The translations under genes were made by a program, and so were the position numbers. A stretch of 64,000 nucleotides of DNA from Bacteroidota bacterium (GTDB taxonomy: Bacteria > Bacteroidota > Bacteroidia > Flavobacteriales > Flavobacteriaceae). The stretch lies in contig JAJRRO010000017.1 of NCBI GenBank assembly GCA_024279425.1, forward strand, positions 1-64,000, given 5' to 3'. Positions 36,701 to 46,800 of the stretch are shown here, piece after piece (position 1 is the stretch's first letter; the number at the start of each line of letters is the position of its first letter). A model generated the notes under the pieces. The model had not been told where the DNA came from. It saw nothing but the letters and a program-made list of their open reading frames with translations, and did not search any database.

Positions 36701-36920
36701 GATCATATTCTTCAAATTTAAAATATGGGAATATCTTAGGGTTGTCAGATAAAATAGGAACGGGGTTGGGTTTCCCAAATCCGTAGGTGTCCAAAGATTG
36801 TATTTCTTCTTTAATTGTCACAGATTGGGCGTGTAAATGAAAAACCGACAATAAGAAGGTAAAGAAAAATAGATATAATCGTACCCGTTGAATTATCGAA
36901 GACTTATATGTTGTTTTCAT
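33780..36920 (-). CDS. DUF5107 domain protein with TPR repeats, exported
   Basis: From the ATG at 36920 (MKTTYKSSIIQRVRLYLFFF) the protein has 1046 residues with a signal peptide. Residues about 30-380 form a DUF5107 domain: VVTLENDYIKVFVLPEIGGKVWGAIEK, TSGGIEFNFGIIGHHPSTATAVDY, FFGGYYHDKKFGFGQWAPYEEMPGQKLWLWNLSRAG. The fold resembles sugar-binding galactose-mutarotase-type beta sandwiches and may bind or process glycans, but activity is not established. The remainder (about 440-1040) is TPR-like helical repeats (YKLAHEKFSELIQKDPSHQIGLIKLAELEYR, ALQHANAVLRMD). Its position between the GH2 and sulfatase genes suggests a role in glycan degradation. Confidence 0.85.
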   Translation of the reverse strand: MKTTYKSSIIQRVRLYLFFFTFLLSVFHLHAQSVTIKEEIQSLDTYGFGKPNPVPILSDNPKIFPYFKFEEYDHTSKKKNWKVVTLENDYIKVFVLPEIGGKVWGAIEKSTGEEFLYKNEVIKFRNIAMRGPWTSGGIEFNFGIIGHHPSTATAVDYITKTNEDGSVSCIVSNTDLPSNTTWTVEIRLENDKAYFETNASWYNASPITESYYNWMTAAAEATYDLEFFIPGNTYVEHNGTPRAWPIDPKGRDLSFYKNNTFGPSKSYHIVGEYNDFFGGYYHDKKFGFGQWAPYEEMPGQKLWLWNLSRAGGIWEDLLTDSDGQYIEFQAGRLFDQYSPGDATNPISQVGFDPYVMDRWSELWFPYKEIGGMVDASEHGVLNVETTDNEAYIGLNALQKLDNEIQIKINGQIVFTEKLELSPMEIFSKSLSISPADEIEVVLNDTELAYKSGPVKNQIKRPFEQDTQLNVSESQRLLFEGIEALEFREYKLAHEKFSELIQKDPSHQIGLIKLAELEYRKSNYELALQHANAVLRMDTYNTAANYIAGIAYRAIQDYLNALESLGWAARDIKFRSVAYAQMAEIHLATNNQARAQTYAEKALDFNTYNLNARKVLLVIQRMQENKDGFKRQLEALLDMAPLDHFAIHELTIINNELSLGSEYHNEFKEETVLQVALDYYSLGLVNDATSTLSKGPKSSKNKLWSAYLFKDSEPSKSISIMEEVVSDSIDFVFPYRQETIPVLEWAVQQNTNWKLNYLLAQNYLAVGLEGQGKSILKTLGELPDSGTFYRFRAEILSENSYSQKLKDIQKAMSLNNGDWKVWEETIHFYLKNKKYAAAYTTSKKAYKKFQSNYSIGLAHAKSLLNVGEFDKVIQVLKNIRILPFEHASESRKIYEQAHIGSALKQISKKNFAKAIKVLEQCKQWPENIGVGKPYNPDERMQDYLLAKSYAATKRDIDQNKLLNGIVDYTNSSKKRPNINNLYSLLTLKELGKEEALGQMIKRLSVSEQRLDTLVLAFFNNEKQKLVTLKNTSNITDNQWNAMKLSME

Positions 36921-37082
36921 TGTAATAAAAATAATTTTGTTTTTCCTAATTAGTTCATTTTTAAGAGAATTCAATCCCATTTTTTAGTAAATGCTCTCAT
37001 TTCTATCGGCATACCACTACCTGTACCAATTCTTTGGGCATTACTACAATGCCCATGGTCAATTGTCGTTCTGCATGAATTT

Positions 37083-38639
37083 TCAATTATTGATTTTTCT
37101 GTGCACGTTCCCTTTTTTATCAATGGTATATCCGTCAGGGGTTTTCTTGTTCCATGTAAGCCCTGGTAACATTTCCAAGAGAACTTTTTTATGGTTTTCA
37201 ATGATTTTTCTATTTCCCTTTTTATAGGCAATGTTTTCCCATTCATAAGGGTCGGTCTGATGATTATAAAGCTCTTCAAGGCCAATATCAGGGTAATATA
37301 TATAACGATAGTGCTCGCTTCTTACGGCATGGCCTGTAAAAGGTTTTTTGGTCCAAGAAAACCGATAGCTGCTAATAACGGGTGAAGTCTTAACACTGGG
37401 GTCTTTAATTTGAGGAACAAGACTGTTCCCATCTAAATGTTCGGGCTTATCAAACCCGGTCAAATCCACCAAGGTAGGGTAAATATCCATTAGGCTGACC
37501 GGTTGATTACAACTCGATCCCGCTTGGGTAAGACCAGGAGCATAAATGATCAATGGAACACGGGTAGATCGTTCCCAAAGGGTAAATTTCTCAAAATTTT
37601 CCTTTTCGCCCATATGCATACCGTGATCGGACCATAATACGATAATAGTGTTTTTGGCATATTTGGAATTTTTTATAGTCTCTAGCAATCTACCCACCAT
37701 AGCATCTGAAAAAGTGATGGCCGCTGCATAGGACTGAACCACTTTTTCCCACTGTTGGTTATCTTCTACCCATTTATGGATCCAACGTCTGCCATGGTCA
37801 AAAGCATCCTCAAGATCATTCTCTTTATGAACCGGTAGCACAATATTCTCAAGAGGATACATATCAAAATATTTTTGTGGAACCTCCCAAGGATCGTGAG
37901 GTTTCCATACTCCTACTGCTAAGAAAAAAGGTTGACTATGCGCTAAGCCCAATTGATAATTTGCCCAGTCCACCACATGATAGTCTGCCATTTTTTCGTC
38001 GGGCACAGGAATCGGACCCCATGTCCACCAGCTATTTTCTCCACTGATCTTCCCACCTGGTCTACTCTTGTTGTCAACATTTTCAGGGTAGATGACCTCT
38101 TTAGGAGCTCGTATTTGGTAGGGATGTGAGATGTACGGACTTGGGTAATAAAAATCCCAATTATCTGGCTCCACTTGGCTGGTTGGTGTCCAGGGTGGAG
38201 CTTGGCTGTGGTATATTTTTCCCGCTCCTAAGGTCTTATATCCCCGGTTTTTAAAAAACTGCTCTATAGTCTCCACATTTTCAAGGCCAGGGAACTTTCG
38301 CCATTCGGGACCGTCTCCCCAATGTACGTTTTCCACTCCGGATCGAGCGTGATGTACTCCTGTAAGAATAGCGGCCCGAGCTGGGGCACATGCTGGTGAC
38401 GGGGTATGGGCATTAGTGAAAATCATTGAAGAGGCGGCTAACCGATCAATATTGGGCGTATGGATTTTCATTCCTTTGTGACCTCCCAGATATCCTACCC
38501 AATCATTCATATCATCTACTGCTATAAAAAGAATATTTGGTTTCTCTTTGCTAGGGGGTACTTGCGTCTTTCCGTCATGGTATATAATTAAGGATACTAT
38601 TAAGGAAAGGGCAATATATTTATGATTTAATCTGAACAT
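37083..38639 (-). CDS. Formylglycine-dependent sulfatase (family S1)
   Basis: The 518-residue enzyme has a hydrophobic export segment (about 8-20). The alkaline-phosphatase-fold metal site is at NILFIAVDDMNDW (Asp 42, 43) and the sulfatase signature C84-A-P-A-R88 (SPACAPARAAILTG) carries the Cys oxidised to formylglycine. Also visible are SDHGMHMGE, the second metal site, and VPLIIYAPG. It resembles iduronate-2-sulfatase-type subgroups more than arylsulfatase A, but the substrate is not decidable. An anaerobic or FGE-type maturase must be encoded elsewhere. Sulfate removal in this locus supports a sulfated-glycan target. Confidence 0.93.
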   Translation of the reverse strand: MFRLNHKYIALSLIVSLIIYHDGKTQVPPSKEKPNILFIAVDDMNDWVGYLGGHKGMKIHTPNIDRLAASSMIFTNAHTPSPACAPARAAILTGVHHARSGVENVHWGDGPEWRKFPGLENVETIEQFFKNRGYKTLGAGKIYHSQAPPWTPTSQVEPDNWDFYYPSPYISHPYQIRAPKEVIYPENVDNKSRPGGKISGENSWWTWGPIPVPDEKMADYHVVDWANYQLGLAHSQPFFLAVGVWKPHDPWEVPQKYFDMYPLENIVLPVHKENDLEDAFDHGRRWIHKWVEDNQQWEKVVQSYAAAITFSDAMVGRLLETIKNSKYAKNTIIVLWSDHGMHMGEKENFEKFTLWERSTRVPLIIYAPGLTQAGSSCNQPVSLMDIYPTLVDLTGFDKPEHLDGNSLVPQIKDPSVKTSPVISSYRFSWTKKPFTGHAVRSEHYRYIYYPDIGLEELYNHQTDPYEWENIAYKKGNRKIIENHKKVLLEMLPGLTWNKKTPDGYTIDKKGNVHRKINN

Positions 38640-38768
38640 ATGTTTCAGTCTTGTTATTATCTATCTGTAAAACGGTGGTTGTCAATTTAATTTGTGCATG
38701 TTTTTCTACGGAAAAACATGGAAATATCCTTGTATCCTATTTTTGGTACAGTTAATATTCCCAATCAT

Positions 38769-41700
38769 TTATTGTTCCTGTTGTTCGTTGATTTTATAAA
38801 CTTGAAGGGCCATATTGTTTTTTACGAACACTAGTAGTTGGCTTTTATCCGCTTGTTCAAGAAGCATGATGTCCCTAACTTCGCCATCCACACTAAGGCC
38901 GCTATTGATATTGTTGACAGGGGTAAATTTTCCATTTCCATCTCCCAGAAGATAGGTACCCTTGTTGGCATCATAACGACCATATTTTACACGTGTTCCA
39001 AAGAAATTACCACCCATTAAGATATCTAGGTTCCCATCTTTGTTGAAGTCTCCTGGAAGTATTCCATAGATAGGTGAAAATTGGGTAACATGGGGCAGAG
39101 GGGATAACTTAAATTGATTATTCCCCAAATTTTCCAAATAACTTGTTGCAAAATTCTTGGCCTTTAAAACAACAGCTTCGGATAATTCTTCTACCGTAAA
39201 AATATCCGTGATCTTTTGGTCGGCATAATCCGAATAATTTAAGTATCTGCTCTTGAGACCGCTCAGTTGCCCAACCAAATCATCTTTGGAAAAGACGGGG
39301 TAACTCTCACCCATAATATAAGAGCACATAATGGGGTCTAGAGATCCATTGTTGTCAAAATCTTTAGCATACATTGTAACAGGTTCCGAAATAGATGCTT
39401 TTAATTGAGAATTGAGACCGAAATTGCCAAGTACATAATCTAAATCACCATCGGCGTCAAAATCGCCAGAAACTATTTTGTTCCACCATCCTTCTGAATT
39501 TTGAACGCCTGAGTTTTCTGAAGTCTCGATAAGTTTTCCATCGGAATTTTTAAAAATGCGAATGCCCATCCATTCCCCGACAACTATTAAATCGGCCCGA
39601 TCATCTCCATTGAAATCACTCCAAAGAGCATCGGTCACCATACCAAGATACTCCAAGGATGGATTTATCACCTTGGTTACGTCCTTAAAATTCCCTTTCC
39701 CATCGTTCTCCAAAATATAACTTCTGGGCGTTGTTGGGTATTGTCCTGGGATGAGCCTTCCCCCAACGAATAGGTCTATATCCCCGTCTTGGTCAAAATC
39801 ACTTGAATTAACACAGGAACCACTAGTCAACATTGTGGGAACCGCCCCTTTATGCCTTTCAAAATTTCCTCTGCCATCGTTAAAATACAGCCTGTCTTGA
39901 AGCTCTGGGGAATTCACCTCATACTCATTCCCCCCGCTGACCACATATAAATCCGCATCACCATCATTGTCCGCATCAAAAAACAAAGCCCCGATATCCT
40001 CCATTATTTTATCATTGTCGAATAGGGCTTTATTGGTGGGTATAAAATTTCCAGATTTGGTTTGCATAAACAGCTTTCCGGCACTCCCCTTTGCACCTCC
40101 GATGAAAATATCCTCTAAGCCATCGTTGTTGATATCCGCTTTGGCTATTTTGGGCCCCTGGGTAGATAATTTATGGGGCAATAATTGCTCCCGCTTAAAA
40201 TCGGTATAATTATTTTCGGAATGGATATATGGTATTACGCTGTCTAAAGATACATCCACAAAATACGTTGGAGATGGCGCTTCTTTGACTTTATCATTTG
40301 CAATGGCATCCTTTTGATTTAATGTGAGGGTTTGTCCGGACCGTATGTTTTGAAGTATCTGAACCTTAGAATTTGGCCAAGTAACCTTTAGTTCCTTTAT
40401 TTCAGTGGTTTCCCCCAAACCGAAGACCAAATTATAGTCCACAGAGGATTGATATCCCCTAGTGGGCATCATTTCTTGGAGCAATACCTTGTTCGTCAGG
40501 GTCAATTTTACTTTGGAACCTATGCCAAAGGTATTTCCACCTTCTCCTTTAAGTATTATTTTCAGGAAGTTATGATTCGTTAGTGTTTCACTATTATTTC
40601 GATAGATAAAGGCCTCTTCATCAATATTGTTGACCACAAGGTCCAAATCGCCATCATTATCCAGATCAGCGTAAGCAGCTCCATTGGATAACGATTTTTG
40701 ATCTAATCCCCATTCTGAATTCACCTTGTTAAAGGTTAAATCCCCATTGTTTTGGTAGGTGTAATTTTCTTCAACAGTAGATGGTATATTATCCAAAAGC
40801 TCTAGTACTGCAGTCCGTTGCCCTGTTTTGTTTTCATTAAGTTTTTCTTGAACGGCATAATTCATAAAATCCATATTGGTATAATCACGTTTATAGCCGT
40901 TGGTAATAAAAAGGTCTTTATGCCCATCATTATCAAAATCTGCAAAGAGGGATGTCCAACTCCAATCGGTATTGGAAACGCCGGAAAATTGACCAATTTC
41001 GGAAAATGACTGCCCTTGATTGTTCAGTTGCATCATATTTCGCATGGTTTGGTTATAAAATCCAGATTTGACCAATAGGCTATATTTGTCATAATTATCT
41101 GATCCAGAAACCATTTTTTGTCGGTAATTTCCTTCTGGTAGCATATCCAAGGTCATCATATCGGTATAACCATCATTATTAATATCGGCTATATCGGAAC
41201 CCATAGAGAAAAGGGGTGTATGTCCCATAAATTGCTCCAAACTTTCTGAAAATGTCCCGTCTTGATTGTTGATGTAGAGATAATCTTGTTCATTATAGTC
41301 GTTGGAAACATAAATATCTGGCCAATTATCATTATTGATATCAGAAATGGCTATTCCGAGTCCAAAGCCTAAAACATTGGAAATTAACCCAGCCTCATCA
41401 CTTACGTCCTTAAATTTCCCGTTCTCGTTTTTATAGAGTTTGTCCGAATAAGCAGTATTTTTGCGTTTTTTTAACGAAGCGGTTATTTGACCAAATCCTG
41501 CATACTCCTGAGTAGAATGATTGAGCACATATAAATCTAGGTCTCCATCTTTATCATAATCAAAAAAGGAAGCTTGCGTTGAATATCCGGAATCGGCCAC
41601 TCCATAGATAGCTGCTTTTTCAGTAAACGTTAGATCGCCATTATTAATAAATAACAAATTTTTTCTTTTGTTCGAATCTTTTGCAGCCGATCTACATACA

Positions 41701-42086
41701 TAAATATCCAACAAGCCATCGGCATTTACATCGGCCATGGTCACACCAGTATTCCATAGACCTTCGGCAAAGACACCTGCTTCTTCCGCTATTTCTTTAA
41801 AATGCCAGTCACCTTCATTAATGTATAGGCGGCTTCCCACCATATTCCCTGTAAAATAAATGTCCGGTAGACCGTCATTATTAAGGTCTCCAACCGCAAC
41901 ACCGCCACCGTTGTATAGATATCCATATTCGAAGACGTTGAATTCTTCTGTTTCTTTTATAATGTTTTTGAATTTGACACCTGTTTCCGTTGGGGAAAGT
42001 AGCGTAAACATTTTATGTGTATCCCTTTGGGTACATGAAAAAAGTAGAAATAGCGTACTGAAAACGAAAAATTTAATTTTTGACAT
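38769..42086 (-). CDS. FG-GAP / VCBS repeat and ASPIC/UnbV lipoprotein
   Basis: The 1105-residue lipoprotein (signal MSKIKFFVFSTLFLLFSC, Cys 18) has many FG-GAP-type blades with calcium-binding loops of the form DxNxDGxxD: DLNNDGLPDIY, DVNADGLLDIY, DYDKDGDLDLY, DINNDNWPDIY, DFDQDGDIDLF and more. An ASPIC/UnbV domain lies at about 540-610 (GIGSKVKLTLTNKVLLQEMMPTRGYQSS). Such proteins often sit next to SusC/SusD pairs in marine Bacteroidota; they are thought to bind glycan or to help surface assembly, without proof. It is downstream of susD but behind a strong terminator, so it has its own promoter or depends on read-through. Confidence 0.9.
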   Translation of the reverse strand: MSKIKFFVFSTLFLLFSCTQRDTHKMFTLLSPTETGVKFKNIIKETEEFNVFEYGYLYNGGGVAVGDLNNDGLPDIYFTGNMVGSRLYINEGDWHFKEIAEEAGVFAEGLWNTGVTMADVNADGLLDIYVCRSAAKDSNKRKNLLFINNGDLTFTEKAAIYGVADSGYSTQASFFDYDKDGDLDLYVLNHSTQEYAGFGQITASLKKRKNTAYSDKLYKNENGKFKDVSDEAGLISNVLGFGLGIAISDINNDNWPDIYVSNDYNEQDYLYINNQDGTFSESLEQFMGHTPLFSMGSDIADINNDGYTDMMTLDMLPEGNYRQKMVSGSDNYDKYSLLVKSGFYNQTMRNMMQLNNQGQSFSEIGQFSGVSNTDWSWTSLFADFDNDGHKDLFITNGYKRDYTNMDFMNYAVQEKLNENKTGQRTAVLELLDNIPSTVEENYTYQNNGDLTFNKVNSEWGLDQKSLSNGAAYADLDNDGDLDLVVNNIDEEAFIYRNNSETLTNHNFLKIILKGEGGNTFGIGSKVKLTLTNKVLLQEMMPTRGYQSSVDYNLVFGLGETTEIKELKVTWPNSKVQILQNIRSGQTLTLNQKDAIANDKVKEAPSPTYFVDVSLDSVIPYIHSENNYTDFKREQLLPHKLSTQGPKIAKADINNDGLEDIFIGGAKGSAGKLFMQTKSGNFIPTNKALFDNDKIMEDIGALFFDADNDGDADLYVVSGGNEYEVNSPELQDRLYFNDGRGNFERHKGAVPTMLTSGSCVNSSDFDQDGDIDLFVGGRLIPGQYPTTPRSYILENDGKGNFKDVTKVINPSLEYLGMVTDALWSDFNGDDRADLIVVGEWMGIRIFKNSDGKLIETSENSGVQNSEGWWNKIVSGDFDADGDLDYVLGNFGLNSQLKASISEPVTMYAKDFDNNGSLDPIMCSYIMGESYPVFSKDDLVGQLSGLKSRYLNYSDYADQKITDIFTVEELSEAVVLKAKNFATSYLENLGNNQFKLSPLPHVTQFSPIYGILPGDFNKDGNLDILMGGNFFGTRVKYGRYDANKGTYLLGDGNGKFTPVNNINSGLSVDGEVRDIMLLEQADKSQLLVFVKNNMALQVYKINEQQEQ

Positions 42087-42170
42087 CCTTGTATCTGTTA
42101 TAGTAAACCAAATAAAAATATATTGGTAAGGGAGATTTTATAATTCCTTGGAACCTATAGTAAGGTAATT

Positions 42171-42216
42171 AAAAAAACAAAAAGCACCAATAAAAAAGAA
42201 TTCATTGGTGCTTTTT
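42171..42216 (-). terminator. Terminator of the susC-susD operon
   Basis: A perfect 13-bp stem: AAAAAGCACCAAT on the minus strand (42216-42204) pairs with ATTGGTGCTTTTT (42191-42179), loop 12 nt, and T's follow. It separates SusD from the FG-GAP lipoprotein gene. Confidence 0.88.
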
Positions 42217-42239
42217 GGCATTAGAAATTTGATGTTGGA

Positions 42240-43802
42240 TTACTTCTTATCCCACCAAAGTTTTGTGGACCCGAGATCTGGGCCACCTAGTGTGGATACA
42301 GCTGCATTTACGGCCTCCGTATTTACCGTGTATTCACTTGTCACATATTTCATTCTCCTCATAATGTCGCTTACACCAACATTACCATTTTCTGAATTTA
42401 GGCGATCATATTGTTTGGGATAACCAGTTCTCCTTAATTCTGCCCAGGCCTCCCAACCATCGGGATATAGGGCCAGCCATTTCTGGGTTATGATCTGCTC
42501 CAATTGTCTTTCTTTGGCGGCAGCGGCCTCAAAAGCTACCGGAATGTCTGTCAAAGCGGGGGTATTGTGTACATCCAAAGTTGGTAGGGGTAAATTTGGA
42601 CTTGCAATATAAGCATCTATAGTACCCGCATCGGTACCCGTCCACTCCATAATAGATTGCCGGATGCCTTCCTCGTACAGTTCTTGTGTAGTTCCTCCCA
42701 TGTTCCAACCTTCCAAGGCTCCTTCAGCTCTAAGAAAGTATACTTCTCCTGATCTAATTACGACAATTCTAGGATTTCCTCCCAAATTTGGTGGCAAGAA
42801 ATTAGAACCAAGATCTGAATGGTTATTATTCTTGTTGTTCCCAAGATCCACTTTGGATTGTCCGTTTCTTAAACCTTCATAGGGTATACCGTCCCCATCG
42901 GTGTCGCCATCCGCAGCTGGGCTAAAATAGACAGGCATTCTAGGATCATCATATCCTTTTAACACACTTTCCATGGCCGCGCTCATTCGATATTCCCCCC
43001 AGTTGGTAATGGTATTGATCGGGTTGGGAGAAGTTGCGGTCGTAAGTATTGTGGCGTTATCGGACACTGCAAGCATAACACCATCAGCAACAGCCTGTTC
43101 GGCCATTGTTTTTGCCATTCCCGGATCCACGTATTTTACACGCATTGCCAAACGGAGTTTTAAGGAGTTGGCAAATTTTAGCCAAAGGGCCGCATCACCA
43201 GCATAAATTTGATCATTACTGCCAAATCCGTTACCACCTCCTTTTAGGACGGCGATGGCTTCATTGAGCAGCCTGAACAAGTCTGTATAAATGACATCTT
43301 GAGTGTCATATGATACCCCGTTAACTTCTCCGTTACCGAATTCACTATAGGGTACTGAACCGTAGTAATCCGTAATCCTGTGGTATCCATAGGCCCGCCA
43401 TACTTTGGCGATTGCATTCTGCAAAGTAAGGCCATTCTCAGCCGTAAAATCTTCCACGAACTTAATATTGGGCGCTGCTTGTCCATAGAAAGATCCCCAG
43501 CATAAATCGGACCAACGCCCCACTTGGACGTACCGATCTGAATCGAAATTAGACTGAGTGGTCGCAAAATACTGGCAATATAGATCTGAAAATAGGTTCT
43601 GGGAAATCTGAAACCTCCAATGCACACCATTTACAGTATTGTACTGCGCATGTGCAAATGCCAGACCAATCAAGGAACCATCGACCACATCTGTGGTAAG
43701 TTCCTTGGGGTTGGTATTGATTTCATCAAAATCACTTGTACAACCAACGGTTGCAAAGGCGGATAGAATGATGATCAACGAATAAAATTTAAAATATTTC
43801 AT
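42240..43802 (-). CDS. SusD/RagB-like nutrient-binding outer-membrane lipoprotein
   Basis: From the ATG at 43802 (MKYFKFYSLIIILSAFATVGC, Cys 21) the protein has 520 residues; an in-frame TTG two codons upstream is less likely. It has the SusD-like TPR-helical surface pattern (SDFDEINTNPKEL, FRLLNEAIAVLKGGG, AGDAALWLKFANSLKLRLAMRVK, YFLRAEGALEGW, QKWLALYPDGWEAWAELRRTGYPK), matching the second SusD group (SusD-like_2). It caps the SusC channel and binds glycan or oligosaccharide at the cell surface. The gene directly follows susC. Confidence 0.95.
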   Translation of the reverse strand: MKYFKFYSLIIILSAFATVGCTSDFDEINTNPKELTTDVVDGSLIGLAFAHAQYNTVNGVHWRFQISQNLFSDLYCQYFATTQSNFDSDRYVQVGRWSDLCWGSFYGQAAPNIKFVEDFTAENGLTLQNAIAKVWRAYGYHRITDYYGSVPYSEFGNGEVNGVSYDTQDVIYTDLFRLLNEAIAVLKGGGNGFGSNDQIYAGDAALWLKFANSLKLRLAMRVKYVDPGMAKTMAEQAVADGVMLAVSDNATILTTATSPNPINTITNWGEYRMSAAMESVLKGYDDPRMPVYFSPAADGDTDGDGIPYEGLRNGQSKVDLGNNKNNNHSDLGSNFLPPNLGGNPRIVVIRSGEVYFLRAEGALEGWNMGGTTQELYEEGIRQSIMEWTGTDAGTIDAYIASPNLPLPTLDVHNTPALTDIPVAFEAAAAKERQLEQIITQKWLALYPDGWEAWAELRRTGYPKQYDRLNSENGNVGVSDIMRRMKYVTSEYTVNTEAVNAAVSTLGGPDLGSTKLWWDKK

Positions 43803-43873
43803 AGTCAATGTTGTTATTATATATAGTTAAATAAAAGACCTAATAAATTGGTCTAATGTATAGATATTATAAA

Positions 43874-46800
43874 TTAAAAACCAAACTTAATGTTTAATCC
43901 AATTTCTCTTTGTGTAGGAGGGCCAAATTGTTGCAACCCTTGTCTATTTGTGGCAGTAGAGGCAAAAACCTCAGGATCCACATTACCAGCCTTATTGGAA
44001 AAGAAGAATAAATTCCTTCCTACTAATGAAAGCTTAACACTGTTAAGCCCTGTATGGTCAATTATCGATTGTGGTACGGAATAACCTAAAATCAATTCCC
44101 GTAATCTAACATTGGAGGCATCACTTGTAAAAGCTTCTCCAACAGGAGCGTTCCTACCTCCCAGTGCCGACCACATTTTTTCGGCGTTGGTGCCAACGGT
44201 ATTAGCAGCTCCACCATTTTCTTGTACTGCTATCTCACCTGGGAAAAAGTTATCCCCAAATATTAGGCCACCGCCTCTACCAATCAGTGTTTCTTCTGTT
44301 TGTCCGTCCGCAAACATAATGGCATTGGTGTTATTTACGATGGTACCTCCTTGCCTGATATCGATCAGGAAGCTGAGGTTAAGGTTCTTATAGGTAAACG
44401 AATTTCGAATTCCTCCCATCCAATCAGGGTTGAAATTGCCAACCTGTACATCTAATCCAGAGGTCACTTTTGGAATACCGTCGTCCCCAACGAGCACTCT
44501 TCCTTGCTCATCTCTAGCAAAACCACGTGAATATATATCGCCAAAAGGATTACCGACTACTAGTTTAAATTGACTGAGGAAACTTGCTCCCCCAATATTC
44601 AATTCATCCAAACCTTCTGCTATTTCAAGAACTTCACTGGTGTTTTTGGCAAAGTTGAAGGTTACGTCCCAATTAAAGTTCTGTGTACGTATCGGTGAGC
44701 CTGTAAGCGTAAGTTCAACACCCTTGTTCTCAATATCGGCACCATTTACGAATAAACTTGTTGCTCCAGAAGCTATAGGCAACGAAACGCTAAAAAGTTG
44801 ATCCCTACTGTTGGACTTATAATACGTAAAGTCCACACCAAGTCGGTTGCCAAAAAAACGGGCATCAAGACCAATCTCTGTTGATGTGGTTGACTCTGGC
44901 AAAAGATTTTCATTAGGGATGGTAGTAGAAGGCTGTAAGAAACCATTGTTCCCCCCCCCTGTAATCCTGGCTGCCCTAACGGTCTGATAAGGATTGGTAT
45001 CATTACCCACTTCAGCGTAAGAACCTCTCAGTTTAAACAACGAAAGCCAATCGGGTGTAGATTCCATTAGATCCGAAGCTACCACCGTTAAACCAACCGA
45101 TGGATAGAAAAATGAACGATTTTCACTGGTCAATGCCGAGCTCCAATCATTACGTGCGGTAACATCTAAGAATATGGCATCTTTATAACCAAAGGTGGCC
45201 ACGCCATAGAGCGAGTGCACTTCTTTTTGCGCGAAAGCCTCTGAAGCTCCAATCACCGAGGTATTTCCCAGTGAAAAAAGATTGGGTACATTGAGCGAAT
45301 TTGACCTGCTCGGGTTTACTGTGACTCTGCTATTTTCATTTTTTCGAATATTACCTCCAACACTTGCATTCAAAGAAAAATCATCACTAAAAGTGTTGTT
45401 GTAATTTAGTAAGAAATCAGAATTCCACTCAAATCCTTTACGATCTACTACCCTGTACCATCCATTATCCGCAATAATGTACGAATCGGTGGACCATCTG
45501 TACTGCTGGGTAAAATTAAACCTATCCAAAGAAGTACGTACCAACAAATTTAAGTTGGGCGTAATCTCATAACCCAAAGAAACCAATCCAATCACTCTTT
45601 CTTCTACGATGTCGTTTACTATATTGTTTAAGTTCCAATATGGATTTCCGGGGGCATTGTTGTTTGGTGTCCAAAAATGCTGTTTTACAAGTCCTCCGGC
45701 ATCAGTAAATTCAAATTGCTTCGCATCCTCGCTTTTAATATTGCTGGGGACTTTGTAAAGCGCCCGTATGGGGTTTTGATACCCTTCCCCACCTTCCAAA
45801 GCATAATCGGTCTCTTCGCGTATATAATTTAGTTTGGTATCCAAAGTGAGTTTGTCCAACAATTTAGATCTAATACGTATATTGAAATTATTTGAAGACA
45901 AGTCATTGCCGGGAACAATACCACCGGCATCCGTAAAGGTATAGGAGAAATAAGCATTGGTCGTCTCCGAGTTTGTAGTTACACCTACATTTGTGGCTGT
46001 AACATGACCTGTACGGAAAAAATCGGAGGTCTTATTGTTCGGATTGCCCGAATATGTTGTTGTGGCCGAAGGGAATTCCGGATCATTGGACCAATGGGCT
46101 ACTGAACTACCGTCAAATTGAGGGCCCCATGAACGATTGGCTCCCTGCAAGTACACCCCATCAAAACCTTGACCATATTCATTTTGAAAATTGTTCAAAT
46201 AAATTGGTGTAGCCATAGTATAACCGGTATTTATATCGATTGAAAATGCTTTTCCACCGATTTTCCCTAGTTTAGTAGTTACAACAATAACACCATTGTT
46301 TGCACGGCTTCCGTACAAAGCAGCTGCGTTAGCTCCTTTCAGCACCGTAATGGACTCTATGTCATCTGGACTAATGTTGGAGATATCACTGTTCATCGGC
46401 ACCCCATCCACTACATAAAGTGGTTGGCTACTACCGTTGATAGAACGGTTACCCCTTAAAAGAACTTTGGACTCGGCCCCAACACCGCCTCCAGTTCTGG
46501 TAACGGAAATCCCGGAAACCTTGCCCGAAATACCATCCAATACATTTAATGATCTAGCCTCGGTAAGCTCTTCTGTGCTTACAATTTCAGCGGCATAGGT
46601 CAATGACTTTTTCTTTCGTGTAATACCTAAAGCGGTAACCACTACCTCGTCTAACTGACTGGCATCCTCTGCCATAAATATATTAATGGTATCGGAAGAA
46701 CCAACTGTTGCCGTTTGGCTTTTCATACCTATATATGTAAATATCAATACATCACCTTCTGAAGCTTGGATTGAATAATTTCCATCAAAATCGGTTTGGG

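Noticed and set aside
36971-37285. Minus-strand frame of 104 codons overlapping the sulfatase 3' end in another frame
   Set aside because: The overlapping sulfatase is unambiguous, and the frame has low-complexity residue content and no start context.
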